A DNA stretch of 5,628 nucleotides from the NCBI GenBank assembly GCA_015494485.1, contig WGBF01000469.1, forward strand, positions 1-5,628. Direction: 5' to 3'. The translations under genes and the position numbers were made by a program. Of this stretch, positions 1 to 5,628 are shown one piece after another (the first letter of the stretch is position 1; each line of letters opens with the position of its first letter). The notes beneath the pieces were generated by a model. That model was given only the letters and a program-made list of their open reading frames with translations. It was not told the origin of the DNA and did no database searches. The stretch comes from a bacterium. Its GTDB lineage: Bacteria; Calditrichota; Calditrichia; RBG-13-44-9; J042.

Positions 1-47
1 CTACTTAACCATATCGTTATATTTAAAAATATTTTACAATCATAAAC

Positions 48-69
48 AAATATGACAAAAATCATATTT
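48..69. promoter_or_regulatory. CRP/FNR-family-like operator palindrome
   Basis: The arms AAATATGA (48-55) and TCATATTT (62-69) are perfect reverse complements separated by six bases, CAAAAA. The E. coli CRP consensus has the same 22-bp geometry, AAATGTGA-N6-TCACATTT, and this site differs from it by one symmetric base in each arm. Its centre is about 120 bases upstream of the start codon of the catalytic gene, a plausible place for an activator or repressor of the operon. CRP/FNR-family proteins often control nitrogen-oxide and anaerobic respiration genes. The palindrome is seen directly; the regulator family is inferred, and AT-rich DNA makes chance palindromes more likely than usual. Confidence 0.5.
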
Positions 70-93
70 CTCCCTAACTACTGTCATGGTTTT

Positions 94-119
94 GGGAAAT
101 TATTTTTTTTTAATTACCC
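94..119. other. Imperfect hairpin with T8 loop in the leader
   Basis: GGGAAATTA (94-102) can pair with TAATTACCC (111-119) in eight of nine positions, with one A-A mismatch, around a loop of eight T residues. It lies between the putative operator and the first gene. No T-run follows the stem, so it does not look like an intrinsic terminator for an upstream + strand gene. It could be a structured mRNA leader, part of the promoter, or chance in AT-rich DNA. Confidence 0.3.
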
Positions 120-178
120 CCTAAGATTTACGATGGACAACAATTGACACTTATAAACTAAAACGCGGGAGATAATGT

Positions 179-3100
179 ATGGCACTGACGCGTCGCAGTT
201 TTCTAAAGTTAGCCCTGTCCGGGGCGGGGGCTGCAGCAATTTCATCCTTACACCCAACGGAATTGTTCACGTTTTTCAAGCCCATTGACGTGGAAAATCC
301 GCTGGCAGCGTATCCCAATCGGGGCTGGGAGCGGGTCTTCCGGGATTTGTGGAAATACGACATGGAATTTTCCTTTCTTTGCGCGCCCAATGACACCCAC
401 AACTGCTTGCTAAAGGCCCATGTTAAGAACAATGTTATTGTGCGGATTGCCCCCAGTTTTGGCTTTTCCCAGGCCACGGACGTGTACGGGAACCGCCCTT
501 CCAGCCGGTGGGAACCCCGGTGTTGCCAGAAGGGGCTTGCCCTTGTGCGTCGGTTTTACGGTGACCGCCGGGTAAAATTCCCCATGGTTCGAAAAGGATT
601 TTTGGAATGGGTTAAGGCGGGCTTTCCCCGGGAAGAAAACGGGAAACCGCCCAAAAAGTACCTGGAAGGACGTGGCAAAGAACCTTTCATTAAAATTTCC
701 TGGGAAGAATTATTCGACATTACAGCGCGCACAATGGAAAATATTGCCCGTACCTACAGTGGCGAACAGGGCAAAAAATACCTGAAGGCGCAGGGATACG
801 ATCCCCTCATGATCGAAGCCATGCAGGGTGCGGGTGTGCAAACCCTCAAATTCCGGGGCGGCATGCCACCATTGGGTGCTACCCGTATTTTTGCGCAGTA
901 CCGCCTGGCAAACATGATGGCCCTACTGGATGACCACATTCGCAACGTCGGGCCTGAAAAAGCTAAAGGCGCCCGCGGCTGGGACAATTATTCCTGGCAT
1001 ACGGATCTCCCGCCGGGACACCCAATGGTCACCGGGCAGCAAACCGTGGATTTTGACCTGGTGTGTGTGGAACGGGCCAAACACGTGGTGGTATGGGGAA
1101 TGAACTGGATTACCACCAAAATGCCCGATGCCCACTGGCTTACGGAAGCCCGGTTAAAAGGGGCAAAAGTGACGGTGATTGCCTGTGAATACAGTGCCAC
1201 GTGTAATAAGGCGGACAACGTGCTGATTGTGCGTCCGGGTACCGATCCGGCACTGGCGCTGGGGTTTGCCCATGTAATTCTCAAAGAAAAACGCTATGAT
1301 GCCAATTACCTGAAAAAATACACGGATCTTCCGCTGCTGGTGCGGATGGACAATTTGAAATTCCTGAAACCCGAAGATATTATCCCCAATTATCAACCCA
1401 AACCCCTTAACAATTACATTGAGATCCTGAAAAAAGGGCAATCCATCCCCATCCAGCCCAAGCAGGCCCGTCCCATGATTTCGGAAGAAATGCGCAAGGA
1501 GTGGAGCGATTTTGTTGTGTGGGATACCCGCAAGGGCAAACCTCAGGTCATCACCCGCGATGACTACGGCAAACGGTTTGAACGGAAAGGGATTCAGCCC
1601 GCTCTGGAAGGCACATTTACTGTTACCACTGTGGACGGAAAAAGCGTTGAAGTTCGACCGGTATTTGACCTGTTAAAATCGTACGTGATGGACAACTTCT
1701 CCCCGGAAGCGGTGGAAGAGATTACCTGGGCACCGCGCCAGGGAATTGTGGATGTTGCCCGCCAGCTGGCTGAACATGCCGGCAATACCTTAATTACCGT
1801 TGGCATGGGGCCCAACCAATTTTTCAATAATGATTTAAAAGACCGTGCCATGTTTTTCCTGGCCGCGTTAACCCGAAACATCGGGCGCTTAACGGCTAAT
1901 ATTGGTAGTTATGCGGGGAATTACCGGGCGGCATTTTTTAACGGACTCCCCACCTACATTGCCGAAGACCCGTTTAACATCCAACTGGATCCACAAAAAC
2001 CGGTAAAAACCAAACGGTATTTTACCCCGGAATCTGTTCATTACTTCAACGACGGCGATAAAATTCTGCGGGTTGGTAAAAAGGTTCTCACCGGGAAGTC
2101 CCACACCCCCACCCCAACGAAATCCATTTTGGTGTCCAATTCCAACTCCCTGATTGGTAATGCCAAGTGGCACTACGAAAGCGTCATTAACATCTTTCCC
2201 AAGGTGGAATTTATTGGCGTTCAGGAATGGTGGTGGACGGCGTCCTGCGAATACGCCGACGTGGTATTTCCGGTAGATTCCTGGGGTGAATTTAAAAATG
2301 TGGATGCCACAATCTCCGTAACCAATCCGTTTCTTTATATGTTTCCCCGCTCCCCGTTCCCGCGAATCTTTAACACCAAGGGCGACATTGAAATTGCAGC
2401 GGGTTTAGCCCGGGCATTTACCCGGCTAACGGGAGATAAGCGCTTCGAAAATTACTTCAAATTCGTCTTTGACGGAAAAGCCGATGTTTACCTCCAACGG
2501 GTATTTGACAACAGCAACGCAACACGCGGTTACCGGGTAAGCGAACTGGAAAAACGCGCGCAGCAGGGTATTCCGGCTCTATTAATGTCACGCACCACCC
2601 CCAAATTTATTGGCTATGAACAGATGGAGGAAAACAAACCCTGGTACGGCAAGACCGGACGGCTGGAATTTTACCGGGATGAAGATGAATTCCTGATTAA
2701 TGGTGAAAATTTGCCGGTTTATCGGGAACCGGTCGATTCCACCTTTTACGAACCCAATGTGATTGTCGCCAAGCCTCATCCCGCCATTAAACCCGAAACG
2801 CCATCCCAATGGGGCGCTGCGGATGACGATTTATCCACCGATATCCGCCAGGGACGGAACATTGTAAAAAGCTGGAATGAGATTAAAGGCACCCAGCATC
2901 CGTTAATGCGCCAGGACCAAAAATACCGGTTCATTTTCCACACCCCCAAATACCGGCACTCCGCACATACCACGCCGGTGGATACCGACGTGGTTGCAAT
3001 CTGGTTTGGTCCTTTTGGGGATATTTACCGTCATGATAAACGGATGCCATTCATTACTGAACTGTATGTAGACATCAATCCGTTGGATGCCAAGGAACTG

Positions 3101-3655
3101 GGCCTGGAAGATGGCGATTATGCTTTCATTGATGCCGACCCCTCTGACCGCCCATTCCGGAACTGGCAGCAGAAGAAGGATTCCGAAGAGTACGAAGTAG
3201 CCCGACTCATGGCCCGAATTCGATATTATCCGGGTACACCGCGGGGCGTGGTGCGCATGTGGCACAACAGTTATGCGGCGACCTTCGGTACCGTAAAAGG
3301 GGCAAAAGAAAATCCCACCGGATTGGCCAAAAACTTACAGACCGGCTATCAGGCGCTTTTCCGCCGGGGTTCCCACCAGAGTTGTACCCGCGGCTGGATC
3401 AAACCCACCCACATGACGGATTCGCTGGTTCGCAAAGGCCTGTTCGGACAGAAAATTGGGAAGGGATTTGCGCCAGATATTCACTGCCCCACGGGTGCTC
3501 CCCGGGAATCATTCGTAAAAATAGAATTTGCCGAACCCGGTGGCATCGAAGGAAAACGCCTGTGGCGCCCCGCCGAACTGAAAATCCGCCCCACGTATGA
3601 AAAAGATGTGTTTCACAAATACTTAAACGGTGGTTTCGTCAAGAAAAAGAAATAA
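179..3655 (+). CDS. nxrA: Nxr-type molybdopterin oxidoreductase, catalytic alpha subunit (nitrite oxidoreductase / nitrate reductase)
   Basis: This 1158-residue protein is the catalytic subunit of a type II DMSO reductase family enzyme, predicted to interconvert nitrite and nitrate at a Mo-bisMGD centre. Residues 4-10 (TRRSFLK) are a perfect twin-arginine motif followed by a hydrophobic stretch to about residue 23, so it should be exported folded. The FS0 cluster region is C68-x3-D72-x3-C76 with the last ligand at C116 (RCCQKG). Asp72 sits where NarG has its second cysteine, and N71 aligns with NarG Asn52. D276 in the motif HTDLPPGHP aligns with the NarG Asp222 Mo ligand. The C-terminal dinucleotide-binding domain spans about residues 910-1130 and includes NPLDA-x-ELGL-x-DGD (967-980) and HCPTGAPRESF (from 1102). 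Segments such as GMNWITTKMPDAHW, SYAGNYRAA and EWWWTASCEYAD match my recollection of Nitrospira NxrA, and the length fits that family. GGGAG at 167-171, seven bases upstream, supports the start. Cytoplasmic NarG is unlikely because of the Tat signal and the gamma partner. The direction of catalysis is not readable. Confidence 0.88.
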   Translation: MALTRRSFLKLALSGAGAAAISSLHPTELFTFFKPIDVENPLAAYPNRGWERVFRDLWKYDMEFSFLCAPNDTHNCLLKAHVKNNVIVRIAPSFGFSQATDVYGNRPSSRWEPRCCQKGLALVRRFYGDRRVKFPMVRKGFLEWVKAGFPREENGKPPKKYLEGRGKEPFIKISWEELFDITARTMENIARTYSGEQGKKYLKAQGYDPLMIEAMQGAGVQTLKFRGGMPPLGATRIFAQYRLANMMALLDDHIRNVGPEKAKGARGWDNYSWHTDLPPGHPMVTGQQTVDFDLVCVERAKHVVVWGMNWITTKMPDAHWLTEARLKGAKVTVIACEYSATCNKADNVLIVRPGTDPALALGFAHVILKEKRYDANYLKKYTDLPLLVRMDNLKFLKPEDIIPNYQPKPLNNYIEILKKGQSIPIQPKQARPMISEEMRKEWSDFVVWDTRKGKPQVITRDDYGKRFERKGIQPALEGTFTVTTVDGKSVEVRPVFDLLKSYVMDNFSPEAVEEITWAPRQGIVDVARQLAEHAGNTLITVGMGPNQFFNNDLKDRAMFFLAALTRNIGRLTANIGSYAGNYRAAFFNGLPTYIAEDPFNIQLDPQKPVKTKRYFTPESVHYFNDGDKILRVGKKVLTGKSHTPTPTKSILVSNSNSLIGNAKWHYESVINIFPKVEFIGVQEWWWTASCEYADVVFPVDSWGEFKNVDATISVTNPFLYMFPRSPFPRIFNTKGDIEIAAGLARAFTRLTGDKRFENYFKFVFDGKADVYLQRVFDNSNATRGYRVSELEKRAQQGIPALLMSRTTPKFIGYEQMEENKPWYGKTGRLEFYRDEDEFLINGENLPVYREPVDSTFYEPNVIVAKPHPAIKPETPSQWGAADDDLSTDIRQGRNIVKSWNEIKGTQHPLMRQDQKYRFIFHTPKYRHSAHTTPVDTDVVAIWFGPFGDIYRHDKRMPFITELYVDINPLDAKELGLEDGDYAFIDADPSDRPFRNWQQKKDSEEYEVARLMARIRYYPGTPRGVVRMWHNSYAATFGTVKGAKENPTGLAKNLQTGYQALFRRGSHQSCTRGWIKPTHMTDSLVRKGLFGQKIGKGFAPDIHCPTGAPRESFVKIEFAEPGGIEGKRLWRPAELKIRPTYEKDVFHKYLNGGFVKKKK

Positions 3656-3684
3656 GCAAGAAATGTTAATAGAAGGAGAATGCA

Positions 3685-4818
3685 ATGCCCAAAGTAAAAA
3701 ACTGGCAGATTAATCGGGAAATGGAATATCCGTATGAAGAAAACCGCCCCAAGCGACAAATCGGGTATGTATTTGATATCAATAAATGCATTGCCTGCCA
3801 GACCTGTACCGTTGCCTGCAAAACCACCTGGACGTCCGGGAAAGGCCAGGAAGTGATGTTCTGGAACAATGTGGAGACCAAACCCTACGGTGGTTATCCC
3901 ATTCAATGGGACATTGAGGTGCTGCAACGGCTGGATGGACAAAGCTGGGACGACGAAAAGCAAACGTACGAAGGAAAGACCGTGTTTGAAGCCGCTCCAC
4001 AGGGTGAACGGGTGCTGGGATGGCTTCCCAAGGAAGAAGATTACGCCTATCCCAATCTGGGTGAGGACGAATGTGCCGGCATTGTAGAAAAAGGCCAATA
4101 CTTTACGGGAATTCACCCGGTGTGGATGTTTTACCTGGCGCGCATTTGTAATCACTGTACGTATCCGGCATGTCTGGCAGCCTGTCCCCGCAAGGCGATT
4201 TACAAGCGGCAGGAAGATGGCATTGTGTTAATTGACCAGGCCCGTTGCCGGGGCTACCGGGAATGCGTCCGCGCCTGTCCGTACAAGAAAACGTTTTTCA
4301 ACCTGGTTACCCGCGTGTCCGAAAAGTGCATTGGTTGCTATCCGCTTATTGAAAAAGGGGAACAACCCCGCTGCGTGCAAACGTGCATCGGGAAAATTCG
4401 TTTGCAGGGATTTTTAAGTAAACCGGAAGAAGCCCGGCGGGATAATCCGATTGACTTAATTGTGCATTTTAAGAAAGTGGCCTTACCGCTCTTTCCCCAA
4501 TTTGGGCTGGAGCCCAACGTGTACTACATCCCGCCCGTCCACGTACCGCGGGACTTTCTGGAGCAGCTTTTTGGGCCGGGTGTCGAATCGGCCATTGAAA
4601 CCTACCGGAATGTTCATGAAGACAAGGAATTGCTGGGAGCATTCATGTTATTTGGTGCATCCCCCAAAATTATTCATTCCTTCCGCGTGAAAGGCGAAAC
4701 AGCCATTGGCTATGATGAAAAGGGGGATGAAGTCGTACGCGTACCATTTAGTGAACCGCTTTACATTCGCCCGTATTTCGACCGAAAGCACGATACGTAT
4801 CGTCACAATATAAGCTAA
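3685..4818 (+). CDS. nxrB: Nxr-type iron-sulfur electron-transfer beta subunit
   Basis: This 377-residue ferredoxin-like subunit carries electrons between the catalytic subunit and the haem subunit. Four cysteine groups are visible: C35, C38, C41, C45 (CIACQTCTVACK); C155, C158, C163, C167; C188, C194, C198; and C215, C218, C230, C234. The third group has Y191 where a fourth cysteine would be (CRGYREC). NarH has Trp at this place, which gives one [3Fe-4S] cluster, so three [4Fe-4S] and one [3Fe-4S] are predicted. As usual in this fold, each cluster is expected to draw ligands from paired groups. The protein is shorter than NarH (about 510 residues) and nearer to the beta subunits of ethylbenzene dehydrogenase and NxrB. 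There is no signal peptide or membrane segment, so it is probably exported together with the Tat-dependent alpha subunit. AAGGAG at 3673-3678, six bases from the ATG, supports the start. The gene lies 29 bases after the alpha gene, which implies one transcript. Confidence 0.88.
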   Translation: MPKVKNWQINREMEYPYEENRPKRQIGYVFDINKCIACQTCTVACKTTWTSGKGQEVMFWNNVETKPYGGYPIQWDIEVLQRLDGQSWDDEKQTYEGKTVFEAAPQGERVLGWLPKEEDYAYPNLGEDECAGIVEKGQYFTGIHPVWMFYLARICNHCTYPACLAACPRKAIYKRQEDGIVLIDQARCRGYRECVRACPYKKTFFNLVTRVSEKCIGCYPLIEKGEQPRCVQTCIGKIRLQGFLSKPEEARRDNPIDLIVHFKKVALPLFPQFGLEPNVYYIPPVHVPRDFLEQLFGPGVESAIETYRNVHEDKELLGAFMLFGASPKIIHSFRVKGETAIGYDEKGDEVVRVPFSEPLYIRPYFDRKHDTYRHNIS

Positions 4819-4823
4819 GGAGG
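4817..4823 (+). promoter_or_regulatory. Strong Shine-Dalgarno overlapping the beta-subunit stop codon
   Basis: AAGGAGG shares its first two bases with the TAA stop (4816-4818) of the iron-sulfur gene and sits five bases before the ATG at 4829. It fixes the start of the haem-subunit gene and suggests coupled translation, which would help keep subunit amounts matched. Confidence 0.8.
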
Positions 4824-4828
4824 CGAAA

Positions 4829-5628
4829 ATGCAGAAAACAACCGTACTCCACATAATTGGCGTTGTTCTTATTGCGTTTTTCCTCGGCTGCCAACAAAGT
4901 CCGGAGCCCCAGGGCAGCACCGAAAATCAAATTATTTCGGTACCGGTGGCGCAGATCTCGTTTGACGATCCGCGTTCCATCAATTTTAACCGTGCCCCGG
5001 CTACGACCATCAAAATGCTGCCGCAAAATATTATCGCACCAATTTTGAAAACCGCATCCGTAACAGAACTGACGGTTCGTTCCGTGTATAACCAGGATTG
5101 GATTGCTTTCCAGCTTGAATGGGAAGACCAAACCCGAAATGCCGTGGTGGATGTGGACAAATTTACAGATCAGGTCGCCGTTCAATTTCCCCTGGATCCG
5201 AACAATCCCCCCTCTTTTATGATGGGGAATAAAGACGGCCGGGTGCACATCATCCATTGGAAAGCCATCTGGCAGGATGATATCGACAAAGGGTACCGGG
5301 ATGTGCAAACCCTTCATCCCAACTACTGGGTGGATATGTACTTTTTTGTAGATGAGCCGGTGTTTGCCGAAGGGGAACTGCCCAAAGAACCTAATATCCG
5401 GCATTTTCAATCCATTGAAGCACAACGTTACATGCCGGGCATTTTCACCCGGAATCCGGTTTCCTTGGTAAATCGCACGACCCCGGTAGAAGAAGCCATG
5501 GCCGAAGGATTTGGCACATTCACCACTCAGCCCCGTCAAAATGCCAATGGATGGGGCACATGGCAAAACAATCGCTGGAAGGTGGTCATTGTTCGTCCTC
5601 TGGTATCCGAAGACGTCAATGATGCGCC
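4829..5628 (+). CDS. nxrC: Haem-b gamma subunit, ethylbenzene dehydrogenase-like, predicted lipoprotein (partial, runs off window)
   Basis: The open frame runs from ATG 4829 to the window edge, 266 codons without a stop, so the C-terminus is missing. Residues 1-20 are a hydrophobic export signal, and F-L-G-C21 resembles a lipobox; a polar linker (QQSPEPQGSTEN) follows. The protein would then be lipidated at C21 and held on a membrane outside the cytoplasm. From about residue 37 it looks like the ethylbenzene dehydrogenase gamma / haem-b binding family: W91-IAFQLEWED, a PPSFMMG motif at 127-133, HWKAIWQ (143-149), and GWGTWQNNRWKVVIVRPL near 241-258. In EbdC the haem is held by a Met and a Lys. 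M131 or M132 is the likely Met ligand, while the Lys is not clear (K251 is a candidate). It follows the beta gene by 10 bases and completes an alpha-beta-gamma set typical of periplasmic type II enzymes. Family assignment is by motif memory, not alignment. Confidence 0.8.
   Translation, partial: MQKTTVLHIIGVVLIAFFLGCQQSPEPQGSTENQIISVPVAQISFDDPRSINFNRAPATTIKMLPQNIIAPILKTASVTELTVRSVYNQDWIAFQLEWEDQTRNAVVDVDKFTDQVAVQFPLDPNNPPSFMMGNKDGRVHIIHWKAIWQDDIDKGYRDVQTLHPNYWVDMYFFVDEPVFAEGELPKEPNIRHFQSIEAQRYMPGIFTRNPVSLVNRTTPVEEAMAEGFGTFTTQPRQNANGWGTWQNNRWKVVIVRPLVSEDVNDA

Larger units (their letters stand above)
1..178. other. AT-rich non-coding leader upstream of the operon
   Basis: This stretch is much richer in A and T than the genes after it, and I see no credible coding frame in it. 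It contains an 8-bp perfect inverted repeat (48-69), an imperfect hairpin with a T8 loop (94-119), a stand-alone TTGACA at 144-149, and the Shine-Dalgarno sequence GGGAG (167-171) of the first gene. The operon promoter is expected here, but I cannot identify a convincing pair of -35 and -10 boxes. The upstream neighbour lies outside the window, so part of the stretch could belong to it. Confidence 0.75.

Noticed and set aside
19..32. AT-only palindrome ATATTT-AA-AAATAT
   Set aside because: It is made of A and T only in an AT-rich region, so it is expected by chance and would form no stable structure.
144..176. TTGACA (144-149) with GATAAT (171-176) as a sigma-70 promoter
   Set aside because: The spacing is 21 bases and transcription would begin at or after the start codon. 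The TATAAA at 152-157 is only two bases from TTGACA, so it cannot pair with it either.
175..177. Alternative ATG just before the chosen start of the catalytic gene
   Set aside because: It is in another frame. The ATG at 179 leads directly into the twin-arginine signal and has good spacing from GGGAG.
3259..3600. Second + strand open frame (113 codons) inside the alpha gene
   Set aside because: It is out of frame with the conserved C-terminal domain of the catalytic subunit, and its product is a basic, low-complexity sequence with no recognisable motif.
179..3655. Assignment as cytoplasmic NarG, or as ethylbenzene, selenate, perchlorate or dimethylsulfide enzyme
   Set aside because: The Tat signal and EbdC-like gamma partner argue against NarG. 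Segment-level resemblance to NxrA (the C-x3-D-x3-C cluster motif and several long conserved blocks) and the length of about 1150 residues argue against the shorter hydrocarbon, selenate and perchlorate enzymes. A database search would settle this.
3613..4155. Antisense open frame (180 codons)
   Set aside because: It overlaps the end of the alpha gene and the cysteine-rich start of the beta gene, whose motifs are unmistakable on the + strand.
4748..5566. Long antisense open frame (272 codons)
   Set aside because: It lies opposite the beta gene end and the gamma gene, has no Shine-Dalgarno support, and reads as low-similarity shadow sequence. The + strand frame has a strong ribosome site, export signal and family motifs.
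1..5628. CRISPR arrays, tRNA or rRNA genes, insertion sequences, intrinsic terminators
   Set aside because: I found no repeat-spacer pattern, no cloverleaf or rRNA-like stretch, no transposase motif or terminal repeats, and no stem followed by a T-run in the intergenic gaps.

Overview
The window carries the start of one operon, all on the + strand, for a periplasm-facing molybdenum enzyme of the type II DMSO reductase family. The three subunits are a catalytic molybdopterin subunit (179-3655), a four-cluster iron-sulfur subunit (3685-4818), and the first 266 codons of a haem-b subunit of the ethylbenzene dehydrogenase gamma type (4829 to the window edge, stop codon not reached). The closest match I recognise is the NxrABC nitrite oxidoreductase of Nitrospira, Nitrospina and anammox bacteria. 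Relatives of that clade also occur in nitrate reducers, so the sequence alone does not say whether the enzyme oxidises nitrite or reduces nitrate.

Layout: 1-178 is an AT-rich non-coding leader. It holds a perfect 8-bp inverted repeat with a 6-base spacer (48-69) that resembles a CRP/FNR-family operator, and an imperfect hairpin with a T8 loop (94-119). The catalytic gene follows, then a 29-base gap with a good Shine-Dalgarno sequence, the iron-sulfur gene, a 10-base gap whose Shine-Dalgarno overlaps the preceding stop codon, and the haem subunit gene. No terminator or internal promoter is visible, so the three genes are probably co-transcribed and more genes are likely downstream.

How the parts work together: the catalytic subunit has a perfect twin-arginine signal, so it should be exported folded with its Mo-bisMGD cofactor and its [Fe-S] cluster FS0. 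The iron-sulfur subunit has no signal of its own and would be carried along. The third subunit has its own N-terminal export signal ending in a lipobox-like cysteine and would meet the other two in the periplasm. Electrons would move between the Mo site, FS0, the four beta-subunit clusters and haem b, and then to or from a soluble or membrane carrier that is not encoded here.

Organism: a Gram-negative bacterium with mid-range GC genes and strong GGAGG-type Shine-Dalgarno sites. Nitrospirota, Nitrospinota, Calditrichota or a related lineage with a periplasmic Nxr-type enzyme would all fit. I cannot fix the phylum from this window.
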